Assembly (NCBI RefSeq): GCF_004153165.1 | Contig: NZ_SEMD01000012.1 | Coordinates: 1-64,000, forward strand | Direction of reading: 5' to 3' | Length of the DNA: 64,000 nt | Source: Sporolactobacillus sp. THM7-4 | Lineage (GTDB): Bacteria > Bacillota > Bacilli > Bacillales > Sporolactobacillaceae | In this document: positions 27,111 through 35,884 of the stretch, piece after piece | How positions within the stretch are numbered: position 1 is the first letter of the stretch | Layout of the letters: each line of letters opens with the position of its first letter | The notes under the pieces: generated by a model | Told to the model about the DNA's origin: nothing | Database searches by the model: none | What the model saw: only the letters and a program-made list of their open reading frames with translations | Made by a program: the position numbers and the translations under genes

Positions 27111-27233
27111 CCTGTTGCTTATTCAGAAGTTTTTCCGCCGATCATGATATAACTCGGGCGGGTGAATGTTTTTGAGGATATTGCACAATCTAATGATAAT
27201 TTCGCCTGAAAAAAATTGATCCGGGGGAACACC

Positions 27234-28019
27234 ATGCCATACATGTATACGACAAATGGTATCAAATTGTATTATGAAACGTACGGTGAAGGAAAGCCGA
27301 TTATTTTTATCCATCCGCCGTTAATGGGACATGTCGTCTTCAAATATCAGAAAGTGTTGTCCAATCGTTTTCAGGTTATCCTTTATGATCTGAGGGGACA
27401 CGGAAAAAGCGGGTATTTGCCTTCAGAATCCATCGACCAAGTGATTTCCGACCATACGGATGATCTAAATTCGCTGATTGACGGGCTTAATCTAAAAAAA
27501 CCGATCATTGCCAGCTACTCAAATGCGGGTATACAGGCCCTGGATTATTCGTTTAAGTATCCGGAGAAGGTCGGTGCGCTTGTTTTATCAGGCGGGTATC
27601 CCAAAGTCGATTCCCTGTTTCTTGCCGGGGAATATCAGATTGGCATGTTCATGATGCGGACGAAAATCATACGGATATTGAGTGCCATTTTGGCGGCAAG
27701 CCACAAAGTAACAAAAGAAGATCAACAGGAATTATTTTCCTATGCAGTCAAGTCAAATATTCAGGCAGTGCTTGATCTGTATAAATCCTGCCTGATCTAC
27801 AACGGAACGGGTCAACTGCAGAAACTGAGTCACCTCCCAATGCTTGTCCTGTATGGCACAAGAGATAAATTTATCAGCAAGCATAGAAAGTACTTTCAAA
27901 ACCTCCCAAAGACACAAATTGTCTTTATTGATAAAGCGTTTCATCAACTTCCAACGAAACAATACCATGAATTCAACCTTGTCATGGAAAGATTTTTAAC
28001 GGATGTTGAAAACCGATAA
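27234..28019 (+). CDS. Alpha/beta-fold hydrolase
   Basis: About 261 aa from ATG 27234, preceded by GGGGGAA. The open frame begins 18 bases earlier at a TTG. Fold landmarks are the oxyanion region PIIFIHPPLMGH, DLRGHGKSG, the nucleophile elbow ASYSNAGIQALDY (Ser flanked by small residues instead of the usual Gly), the acid region LYGTRDKFI, and the catalytic His in KAFHQLPTK. No lid domain is obvious, and nothing nearby indicates a substrate. It may be single-gene. Confidence 0.8.
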   Translation: MPYMYTTNGIKLYYETYGEGKPIIFIHPPLMGHVVFKYQKVLSNRFQVILYDLRGHGKSGYLPSESIDQVISDHTDDLNSLIDGLNLKKPIIASYSNAGIQALDYSFKYPEKVGALVLSGGYPKVDSLFLAGEYQIGMFMMRTKIIRILSAILAASHKVTKEDQQELFSYAVKSNIQAVLDLYKSCLIYNGTGQLQKLSHLPMLVLYGTRDKFISKHRKYFQNLPKTQIVFIDKAFHQLPTKQYHEFNLVMERFLTDVENR

Positions 28020-28058
28020 GCAATCACTTGCTTTAGTGCAGCAACCTGACTAAATATT

Positions 28059-28088
28059 CCTGGCGATTTCCGTTATGAAGTCGCCGGG
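28059..28088 (+). terminator. Stem-loop after the hydrolase gene
   Basis: A 12-bp stem with G-U pairs (CCTGGCGATTTC with GAAGTCGCCGGG) encloses CGTTAT, 39 bp past the stop. No U-tract follows directly, so it may be a weak terminator or an mRNA 3'-end structure. Confidence 0.35.
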
Positions 28089-28267
28089 TAAATGTGTTGT
28101 GAAAAAGGAGCCTCTCATTATTTTTTCCTTCCGGAATTTATCCCACCCTGACGGGAAGTAACCCCCAAAATAAATGTGCAAAGTGATACAAATTCCGATC
28201 TCGATCAATTGTTCAAACTTAAAAGTGATTCGATCAATAGATCAATTTTCACAGGCCGGCAAATTTC

Positions 28268-30265
28268 CTATACTCTGAATAGCGCGTTCAATCTTTTTTT
28301 CAATAATAGTCCTGCAAGAACGAAAACGAGGAGAAAAACCATGAGAATCAAAAGGTCTCTCGTGACGACTTCCGGCACCATACCCCCGACCGTTTCCCTG
28401 ATCAGGCTGATCGCGTAGGTGAAAGGAAGAAATGGGCTGATTTTCTGAAAAAAAGGTGAAGTCATGCTTACCGGGAAGGTTCCGCCCGAGCCGGATATCT
28501 GCAGCACAAGTAAAATGACGACCAGCCCCTTTCCGATCGTTCCCGCGAGCGAACTTAACGTATACGTGATCACGATAAAGACTAAATCACAAAAGAGACA
28601 AAACAGGAAAAACCATAGTTTATCAACAACGTACACGTGAATAAGAAACAGATCACCAAGAGCGACAATAATAGTCTGGATTAAACCGATCGTCAGAAAA
28701 CCAAACAGCCGTCCTGAATAAGCTTGTCTTGCTGTAAAATGGATTTGCCGGCCGTCCACATTGGTTTGAAGAGTGGATATCAACAGTGTCGCACCGACCC
28801 AGAGAGAAAGAATCGTGTAAAAAGGGGCCATAGAGGAACCATAGTTGGGAATTGGAAACACTCTGACTGTTTTCAGTGAGACGGGGCGAGCGAGAAAATC
28901 ACTCTGCCTTTGCGGATTAAAGGTCAAAAGCCGGATCACTTCATTCAGATCAACCTGACTGGAAAACTGACGGATTTTACGGGAAGCGATATGAACTTCC
29001 TGTTCGAAGCCGGGCAGGTCATAACGGGCAAAGTCGGCCGCCCTGTGGATCATTTTTTCCGCTTCGGGCCATTTAGTCTGAACAAAGTCTGCTGCAGAAC
29101 GGATATTCTGTTCGACCCGGGGAAGATCCCGCCTGACAAATAAGCCGGCCCGGCCGATCTCCTGTTCTGCCTGCGGAAGCCCGTCAGCCATAAACCTTGA
29201 GGCGGAGTTCAGAGTTTCGGCGGCGCTGTCCGAGCTTTGATGGACCGTTCCGGCGAGATCCTGAAGTTTATCCTGAATAGATCGGAGTTCGTCAGATTTC
29301 TGCGTCAACTGGTTCTGATCCCCCTTAATATTGGGGGATATCTGCGAGATATCAGAAGCAGAGCTCTGCGCCTGATTTACGGTTTGCCTGATGTTTGTGA
29401 TGCTGTCATTCATCTGGCGCATGATACCGGCAATCGACTGCAGGCTGCTCATCTGACTGTTCAGAGCGGATATCCGGGCCGCAGCGTCTTTTATATCGGG
29501 AAGTACCGTTTCAACCGTTAAAATTTGTCTGCCTGCCCTTTCCAGGTCCGGGATCTTTTTTTCCAAAACGTTCACTTCCCGGGCTGACGCCTTGATTTCT
29601 GGAATCTTTTTTTCCAATCTTATTGCATCATCGCCCATTTTTTTGATCTGGGGCAACGCTTTTTCGAGGGCGAAGATCTGCCTGCTCACTTTTTTTAACA
29701 TAGGCAGATTCTGCACAGCTTCAATACCGGCCCGGTGAAGCTCGAAAAAGACAGCATTTCCGACCGTTTTGACAAACATCTGGCTGATTTGTGAGCTCAG
29801 AGCGGTTGCTCCACTTGCCGTCACTTTTGGAGAAATAGAATTAATTTTTTCATTCACTGAAAAAATGATTTCCGGTCTCTGTGGATACTTTTGAAGAATA
29901 CTTGAGATTTTCTGAGAAAAGTCTTTCGGGATCCGAATCGCTGCGTAATAATTTCCTCTTCTTAATCCCTGTTCAGCCTGAGTCCGGCTGACAAATGTCC
30001 AACCGAGACGATGATCGCGCTTCAGTTTATGGATGACTTGTTTTCCGGCATTGATGGTTTTCCCCTGAACAGCGGCTCCGATGTCCTCATTAGTTACGGC
30101 GACCTGGATTCCTGACGTATTGCTGTAAGGATCCCATAAAGCGGAAATATTTATCCAGGCGTACGCGGAAGGGAGAATGAGAAGACCTGCAACGAGCAGC
30201 AGGAGGGACGGTGTATGCAGCGTCCTGTACCAATCTATCTTGTAAATTTTTATGATTTGTCGCAT
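28268..30265 (-). CDS. YhgE/Pip-family membrane protein
   Basis: 665 aa. One N-terminal membrane helix (LLLLVAGLLILPSAYAWINI) leads to the conserved SALWDPYSNTSGIQVAVTNED motif. A long extracellular region with coiled-coil-like heptads follows (about 200-430). Five to six C-terminal membrane helices resemble an ABC-2 permease, with ISGSGGTFPVSMTSPFFQ. This is the YhgE/Pip architecture, linked to phage infection in lactococci and to ESX/type VII secretion clusters in some Firmicutes; no secretion genes are nearby. The start has AGGTGA upstream. It converges on the hydrolase gene. Confidence 0.85.
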   Translation of the reverse strand: MRQIIKIYKIDWYRTLHTPSLLLLVAGLLILPSAYAWINISALWDPYSNTSGIQVAVTNEDIGAAVQGKTINAGKQVIHKLKRDHRLGWTFVSRTQAEQGLRRGNYYAAIRIPKDFSQKISSILQKYPQRPEIIFSVNEKINSISPKVTASGATALSSQISQMFVKTVGNAVFFELHRAGIEAVQNLPMLKKVSRQIFALEKALPQIKKMGDDAIRLEKKIPEIKASAREVNVLEKKIPDLERAGRQILTVETVLPDIKDAAARISALNSQMSSLQSIAGIMRQMNDSITNIRQTVNQAQSSASDISQISPNIKGDQNQLTQKSDELRSIQDKLQDLAGTVHQSSDSAAETLNSASRFMADGLPQAEQEIGRAGLFVRRDLPRVEQNIRSAADFVQTKWPEAEKMIHRAADFARYDLPGFEQEVHIASRKIRQFSSQVDLNEVIRLLTFNPQRQSDFLARPVSLKTVRVFPIPNYGSSMAPFYTILSLWVGATLLISTLQTNVDGRQIHFTARQAYSGRLFGFLTIGLIQTIIVALGDLFLIHVYVVDKLWFFLFCLFCDLVFIVITYTLSSLAGTIGKGLVVILLVLQISGSGGTFPVSMTSPFFQKISPFLPFTYAISLIRETVGGMVPEVVTRDLLILMVFLLVFVLAGLLLKKRLNALFRV

Positions 30266-30473
30266 AACGAGTCACCTGTTCCTGAAAAAAAGCGGAGATA
30301 GCACTAGGATTTTCTTTGACGGGTTAAAAAATTCAAATCTGTCCTGGAATTTTTACCCACAATATAAAGAAGCCGTGGATCGCGAGCATCCTTTGATTGA
30401 CAGTGATCGGGCCGGAGCGGTATCTTTAAAAAGACATCATATGTTCATATATTAAGATTTAAGGTGATTGAAT

Positions 30474-31889
30474 TTGACTGTTTCTTATGAAACCAAAGAC
30501 TATGATCAACTGCGGGATGCGATTCAGAGAGCGAATCAGCTGAATCAGAACGTCCTGTACAGTTTCGTTAAAAAAGTGGACGGAGCTGAGCCTCTGTCTT
30601 TTTACCATGCCGGCAGAAGGCGATATTCCGGAAAACGTTTTTACTGGCAGAATCCATCAGGGGATCTGATCCTTTCCGGTCTGGGGCATGAGATAAAGAT
30701 CGATGCGGAAAGTGGAGCAGCCCGGATGAAGCAGATCAGCAGCCGTTTATCAGAAGTTCAGAAAACGTCGATACAGGCAGGGGTATTCAACCAGGAAGGG
30801 ACAGGCTGCCTCCTGTTCGGCGGTTTTTCGTTTGATCCCGTGAAAAGTTCCGGCGACCTCTGGAAAAACTTCGGTCTGGGACTGTTTTATGTACCTTCTT
30901 TTTTACTCACATCGTGGAAAGGACAAACCTGGCTGACGGTTAATTACATGTGTGTGCCAGGTGATCAGTCAGACAAGGTATTAAGTGAAATACGGAAACG
31001 GGAACAGGAAATTTGGAACGGTTTCGAACGGATCACGCCTCAGCAAAATCTGTTGAAGAAAAAAACGGAGCATGATCCCCGTCGCTGGATCGAAACGGTC
31101 AGCGAGGCTGTTCGGCAGATGAAAACGTCCGGCCTGAACAAGATTGTGCTAGCCAGAACTTTGCGCCTGATATTCAGGGACCCAATCGATACAGATGCTG
31201 TTCTTTCTCAACTGCGCAGGCGGCAAAAGGGAAATTTCATTTTCAGTATGGAATCGGAACAGGATTGTTTTATCGGTGCATCTCCGGAACGGCTGGCGAG
31301 AAAAAAGGGGAAAGATTTTTATTCTGCCTGCCTTGCCGGATCGATCGCCCGCGGCAGAAATGAAGATGAGGACAGCCGGCTGGGCCGGGAACTTTTGCAC
31401 GACAAGAAAAACCGCGAGGAACATCAGTACGTTGTGTCAACGATCCGGCAGGCACTTCTTGATCTTTGCACGCGCCTTTATGTACCAGATGAACCCGTGC
31501 TGATGAAAAACAGGGATATTCAGCATTTGTATACCCCCGTTCGGGGAGAATGTGCACAAAACGTCTCTGTTTTTGAATTCATAAACAAGCTGCATCCTAC
31601 GCCTGCACTCGGCGGCGTGCCAACCAAAGAAGCAGTTTCCTGGATCCGCAGTCATGAAAATCTGGAGCGAGGGTTTTACGCGTCACCGATCGGCTGGTGC
31701 GATACATACGGAAACGGCGAATTTGCGGTCGGTATCCGTTCGGCTCTGATCCATTACAATGAAGCCTCTCTCTTTGCCGGCTGCGGTGTATTGAAAGAAT
31801 CGGATCCCGAGGAGGAATTTAAGGAAACGACGATTAAGTTTCGACCGATGCTGGACGTTTTAGGGGGAATCGGAAATGGATCATACTGA
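30474..31889 (+). CDS. menF: Isochorismate synthase MenF
   Basis: Converts chorismate to isochorismate, the committed step to menaquinone. About 471 aa. Motifs are MKTSGLNKIVLART, FIGASPERLARKKG, AGSIARGRNEDED, NKLHPTPALGGVPT and GFYASPIGWCDTYGNGEFAVGIRSAL. AAGGTGATTGAAT places the start at TTG 30474; the frame-opening TTG at 30468 abuts the site. It overlaps menD by 14 bp. The upstream 200-bp gap contains a bulged hairpin near 30321-30358 but no clear promoter. Confidence 0.94.
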   Translation: MTVSYETKDYDQLRDAIQRANQLNQNVLYSFVKKVDGAEPLSFYHAGRRRYSGKRFYWQNPSGDLILSGLGHEIKIDAESGAARMKQISSRLSEVQKTSIQAGVFNQEGTGCLLFGGFSFDPVKSSGDLWKNFGLGLFYVPSFLLTSWKGQTWLTVNYMCVPGDQSDKVLSEIRKREQEIWNGFERITPQQNLLKKKTEHDPRRWIETVSEAVRQMKTSGLNKIVLARTLRLIFRDPIDTDAVLSQLRRRQKGNFIFSMESEQDCFIGASPERLARKKGKDFYSACLAGSIARGRNEDEDSRLGRELLHDKKNREEHQYVVSTIRQALLDLCTRLYVPDEPVLMKNRDIQHLYTPVRGECAQNVSVFEFINKLHPTPALGGVPTKEAVSWIRSHENLERGFYASPIGWCDTYGNGEFAVGIRSALIHYNEASLFAGCGVLKESDPEEEFKETTIKFRPMLDVLGGIGNGSY

Positions 31890-33621
31890 TACTCTGACGG
31901 CTTATCTTGCTTCTTTTGTTGATGAGCTTGTGGAAAGTGGCGTCAAAGCTGCAGTAGTGAGTCCAGGGTCCCGTTCAACACCTCTGGCCATGCTGATGGC
32001 GGAGCATCCCGGAATCCGTGTGTATCTCGATGTGGACGAACGTTCTGCAGGATTTCTCGCCCTTGGGCTGGCCAAAGCGACGTATAAACCGGTAGCTATG
32101 GTGTGTACATCGGGAACAGCGACAGCCAATTATTATCCCGCGATTGTCGAGGCGTATTATTCGAGAGTTCCGCTTGTTGTTCTGACTGCCGACCGGCCGT
32201 ATGAGCTTCAGGATGTCGGCGCGCCGCAGACGATCCATCAGGCCGGAATGTATGGAAACCATGTGAAACGCTTTGTAGAAATAGATATCCCTGAAAATGA
32301 CAGAAGACTGGTTCAACACACGCGGACTGTCTGCGCCAGGGCCGTCGCTGCGGCGGCCAGTCTCCCGAAAGGACCTGTCCATCTTAACTTTCCCATCCGC
32401 GAGCCCCTTGTTCCAAATCTTAAGAAAGCCGGACACTTTCGCCGTACAGACCATCCTGCTGTCAGGGTATACTCAGGGACACCGGCCTTATCCGGCGAAG
32501 AAAGACGCCGGGTAGCTGAAGCCATCAGAGGAGCGGAAAAAGGTGTGATCATCTGCGGGGAAATGGATTCTGAGGGCGCAGAGGAGTCGGTTGTCCGCTT
32601 TGCGGAACGGATCGGATTTCCCGTTCTTGCGGATCCGCTGTCCCAGCTCAGGCGCGGGGACCATTCCTTTACCAACATTATTGAGTGCTATGATTCTTTT
32701 TTAAAAGATGAACGGGTGTCTTCGTTTCTTCACCCCGATCTGATGATCCGTTTCGGAGCGATGCCTGTTTCCAAACCGCTGATGCTCTGGATGAAAAGGG
32801 AGAAGGCCCGCCATATTGTCGTTGACGGAGGCTCCGGATGGCGTGATCCGGCAGGGACAGCGACAGAAATGATTCATTCCGAAGAAGAACGTTTCTGCGA
32901 AGACATGATGGCTTTACTGCCCGAAAATCCAGAACACTCCTGGCTGGAAAGCTGGATCAGGATCAATCAGGCAACAAAATCGGTACTGATGACCATTCGT
33001 GATGAAACCGTGTTAAATGAAGAAAAAACATTTTTGCTGCTGAACGATCTGATGCCGGACCAATCCCATTTGTTTGTCGGCAACAGCATGCCGATCCGGG
33101 AACTGGATACCTTTTTCTTTACGGGGAAGCAAAAGGTGAAAATTTTCGCTAACCGGGGGGCGAACGGGATTGACGGAGTCGTCTCCACCGCTGTCGCTGT
33201 CAGTCTGGTCAGGGAGAAGACGGTTCTTGCGATCGGTGATTTAAGTTTCTTTCATGACATGAACGGACTATTGGCCGCAAAACTTCATAAGAGCAACCTG
33301 ACGATCGTACTGATTAATAACGACGGCGGGGGAATTTTCTCGTTTCTTGCACAGGCTTCTGAAAAAACATACTTCGAGACTCTGTTCGGTACACCCCATG
33401 GTCTTGACTTTTCCCACGTGGCCCATTTATATGGGGCAGATTATCAGAAAGTCATAAATGGGGATGAGTTTAAGGCCGCCATCACCCGATCGTTTGAAAT
33501 CAGCGGACTCAAGATCATCGAAGTACCGACGAGGCGGGAAGATAATGTGAAAAAACATAAAGAGCTTCAGTCTCTCGTCAGTGAAGAACTCTCGTCGGTA
33601 TCAGGCGGGGCGGGAAAATGA
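31876..33621 (+). CDS. menD: SEPHCHC synthase MenD
   Basis: Thiamine-diphosphate enzyme joining isochorismate and 2-oxoglutarate. 581 aa. The pyrimidine-binding half has AAVVSPGSRSTPLAMLMAEH, with the catalytic Glu region in LDVDERSAGFLALG. The diphosphate half has LAIGDLSFFHDMNGLLAA with NNDGGGIFSFL. It starts inside menF and ends with the ATGA overlap to menH, so the three are translationally coupled. Confidence 0.96.
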   Translation: MDHTDTLTAYLASFVDELVESGVKAAVVSPGSRSTPLAMLMAEHPGIRVYLDVDERSAGFLALGLAKATYKPVAMVCTSGTATANYYPAIVEAYYSRVPLVVLTADRPYELQDVGAPQTIHQAGMYGNHVKRFVEIDIPENDRRLVQHTRTVCARAVAAAASLPKGPVHLNFPIREPLVPNLKKAGHFRRTDHPAVRVYSGTPALSGEERRRVAEAIRGAEKGVIICGEMDSEGAEESVVRFAERIGFPVLADPLSQLRRGDHSFTNIIECYDSFLKDERVSSFLHPDLMIRFGAMPVSKPLMLWMKREKARHIVVDGGSGWRDPAGTATEMIHSEEERFCEDMMALLPENPEHSWLESWIRINQATKSVLMTIRDETVLNEEKTFLLLNDLMPDQSHLFVGNSMPIRELDTFFFTGKQKVKIFANRGANGIDGVVSTAVAVSLVREKTVLAIGDLSFFHDMNGLLAAKLHKSNLTIVLINNDGGGIFSFLAQASEKTYFETLFGTPHGLDFSHVAHLYGADYQKVINGDEFKAAITRSFEISGLKIIEVPTRREDNVKKHKELQSLVSEELSSVSGGAGK

Positions 33622-34439
33622 ATAAGTTAATACGCGGTATAAGCTATCATATCGAATCGGAAGGAGACGGGGAACCGCTCCTTGCGATCCATGGGTTTAC
33701 AGGAAGTCTGTCGACATGGCAATTTCTCCAGCCCTCACTGACAGATCGTTTCCGGATCATCAGGATCGATGTGATCGGCCACGGAGAGACCGGGAGTCCT
33801 GCTGATCCTCGGCGATATTCGATGGCTGAGGCGGCTTTCGATCTTGCCGCTTTGCTCGATCACCTTCATCTGGATAGAGCTCATGTATTGGGTTATTCAA
33901 TGGGAGGCCGACTGGCGCTTAGTTTTGCGTGTCTGCATCCGGAACGCGTCAAGAGCCTGATACTGGAAAGTGCGTCACCGGGACTTGAATTGGAAAAATT
34001 AAGGCAGGAGCGCAGGCGTCATGATACGGATCTCGCAAATTTTATTCTGAAAAACGGGATCAGGGCTTTCGTGGACCGGTGGGAGAACATCCCACTGTTT
34101 ACATCCCAGAATAAGTTAACGGTAGATCAGAAGACTGCCCTTCGTAAGCAGCGGCTTGCCAATCATGAATCCGGTCTCGCGTGCAGTCTGATCGGGATGG
34201 GTACCGGGGCCCAGCCTTCATGGTGGAATCGTCTTGAGACGCTTTCACAACCGGTTCTTCTCATAACGGGTGAACAGGACCGGAAGTTTTGCACGATTGC
34301 CGATCAGATGAACCGCAGGCTGGCGAACTCTGCCTGGAGAGTGGTCAAAAATACGGGTCACGCGGTTCACCTCGAAGATCCTTCGACGTTTGCGGGACTT
34401 GTCCGGACGTTTCTGATCAAGCAATCCAGATCACGATAA
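33618..34439 (+). CDS. menH: SHCHC synthase MenH
   Basis: Alpha/beta-hydrolase-fold lyase removing pyruvate from SEPHCHC. 273 aa with LLAIHGFTGSLSTW, DVIGHGETGSP, the nucleophile elbow VLGYSMGGRLAL, and the His in KNTGHAVHLEDP. It overlaps menD by 4 bp. In B. subtilis menB and menE would follow; here menC comes next after 109 bp. Confidence 0.93.
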   Translation: MNKLIRGISYHIESEGDGEPLLAIHGFTGSLSTWQFLQPSLTDRFRIIRIDVIGHGETGSPADPRRYSMAEAAFDLAALLDHLHLDRAHVLGYSMGGRLALSFACLHPERVKSLILESASPGLELEKLRQERRRHDTDLANFILKNGIRAFVDRWENIPLFTSQNKLTVDQKTALRKQRLANHESGLACSLIGMGTGAQPSWWNRLETLSQPVLLITGEQDRKFCTIADQMNRRLANSAWRVVKNTGHAVHLEDPSTFAGLVRTFLIKQSRSR

Positions 34440-34444
34440 GCGGA

Positions 34445-34483
34445 GAGCTGCTGTTCATCGTATTTCCATTCTGGCAGCAGCTC
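34445..34483 (+). other. Stem-loop in the menH-menC gap
   Basis: A perfect 9-bp stem GAGCTGCTG/CAGCAGCTC encloses 21 nt, at the place where menB and menE sit in B. subtilis. No U-tract follows. It could stabilise the upstream mRNA or mark the deletion or rearrangement scar. Confidence 0.4.
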
Positions 34484-34548
34484 AGGCAGTGTCAAAAGTT
34501 CTCTCAAAACTGCACGGTGAAAAGATACACTATTTTAGGGATGATTGT

Positions 34549-35667
34549 ATGGACATTGAATCGATCAATCTTTATCTTATTCAATCTCCGCTGAAAACCC
34601 CTTTTACGACACACCTTGGAACGGTGGCGGAACGCGAAGCGATTATCCTGGAAACTCGCGACCGGGAGGGAAGATGTGGTTTTGGCGAAGCGGATCCTTT
34701 TTCAAGCCCATGGTATACGGAAGAAACCATTACAACTTGCTGGCATATCCTCTGCGATTTTCTGATTCCTCTTGTCCTGCGAAAGGGGATTCCAACTCCC
34801 GATCAATTAGATACATTGTGGTCCGTTGTCCGTGGAAACCATATGGCAAAATCGGGACTGAGCCAGTCGATCTGGGATTTGTATGCGAGGCAAAAGGATG
34901 TGTATCTCGGTAAGCTGTTCGGTGCAGATAATAAAAAGGTCGCTTCAGGCGCCGTTATCGCAGCGAGCCATATCGATCAGGCACTCGATCAGATCGAACG
35001 TTTTTCTGCGTCCGGCTATCAGCGTTACAAGATTAAAATATCCCGTTCCATGGATGTGAAAGTGCTGCAAGCGATACGAGACCGTTATCCGGATCTTCCT
35101 CTGATGGCGGATGCCAATGCTTCATATACTCTTGCGGATCTCGATCATCTAAGGCAGCTGGATGATTTTAACCTGCTGATGCTTGAGCAGCCGCTCGCCT
35201 GTAACGACCTGACGGAACACGCACTGCTTCAGCGAAAAATTCATACGCCGATCTGCCTTGATGAAAGCATCGGTTCACTGAATGACGCGAAAGCTGCCAT
35301 CAAGCTTGGAAGCTGCCGGATTGTGAATATTAAAATGGCCAGGGTCGGCGGCTGGTCACCGGCGGTTCACATCCATAACTTATGTTTGAGAGCGGGGATT
35401 CCCGTCTGGTGCGGGGGAATGATCGAGTTCGGCATATCAAAAGCCCACAACATTGCTCTCGCCGCACTGCGGGGCTTTACCCTTCCCGGGGACTTGTTTT
35501 CTTCATCGAGGTACTGGTCTGAAGATATTGTGGAACCGGAAATTACAGTCAGGAACGGTTATATCCGCGTTCCGGATGGTCCGGGTATCGGCTTTGAGGT
35601 GAATAGAAAACGGCTGGCAGAGCTGAAGCAGAGAAGCAAGTCGTTTCATCGATCAGATTTTCATTGA
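34549..35667 (+). CDS. menC: o-Succinylbenzoate synthase MenC
   Basis: Enolase-superfamily dehydratase making o-succinylbenzoate. About 372 aa from ATG 34549, preceded by AGGGATGA; the frame is open from 34489. Active-site motifs are YKIKISRSMD (KxK), LMADANASYTL (metal Asp), MLEQPL, ICLDESIGSLNDA and NIKMARVGGWSPA with the second Lys. N-acylamino-acid racemase is the usual confounder in this subfamily, but the men context favours MenC. A terminator at 35772 ends the unit. Confidence 0.9.
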   Translation: MDIESINLYLIQSPLKTPFTTHLGTVAEREAIILETRDREGRCGFGEADPFSSPWYTEETITTCWHILCDFLIPLVLRKGIPTPDQLDTLWSVVRGNHMAKSGLSQSIWDLYARQKDVYLGKLFGADNKKVASGAVIAASHIDQALDQIERFSASGYQRYKIKISRSMDVKVLQAIRDRYPDLPLMADANASYTLADLDHLRQLDDFNLLMLEQPLACNDLTEHALLQRKIHTPICLDESIGSLNDAKAAIKLGSCRIVNIKMARVGGWSPAVHIHNLCLRAGIPVWCGGMIEFGISKAHNIALAALRGFTLPGDLFSSSRYWSEDIVEPEITVRNGYIRVPDGPGIGFEVNRKRLAELKQRSKSFHRSDFH

Positions 35668-35694
35668 ATTTCATAAGGATACGGGGCGGGATTC

Positions 35695-35755
35695 GATTCG
35701 GAGCAACTTTTCACGGATTCGGAGCAACTTTTCTGAGATTCGGAGCAACTTTTTC
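35695..35755. repeat. Three 21-bp-spaced repeats of GATTCGGAGCAACTTTTC
   Basis: Copies begin at 35695, 35716 and 35737. The 18-bp core is identical in copies 1 and 2, and copy 3 has one extra T. The 3-bp joints vary (ACG, TGA). The array lies directly after menC and before its terminator, so it is probably transcribed into the 3' end of the men mRNA. No other copy was seen in the window. Confidence 0.8.
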
Positions 35756-35771
35756 CGCTATCTGGAACCTT

Positions 35772-35798
35772 AAAAAGAGCATGATCAGAGCTTTTTTT
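35772..35798 (+). terminator. Terminator of the men operon
   Basis: Stem AAAAAGAGC-ATGATCAGA-GCTTTTTTT (one G-U pair) is followed immediately by the T-run, about 105 bp after menC. Confidence 0.8.
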
Positions 35799-35884
35799 CG
35801 TATGTCAACCGGGAAAATAAGGTAAACTATATGGGTTATGAATAACGAATAATGAATAAATCAAGAAAGAGTGGTCATACGCCC

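Noticed and set aside
28176-28418. 80-codon plus-strand frame at the yhgE 3' end
   Set aside because: Largely antisense to yhgE and without a ribosome site.
35695-35755. Possible CRISPR array
   Set aside because: Spacers are only 3 bp; it is a tandem repeat, not a repeat-spacer array.
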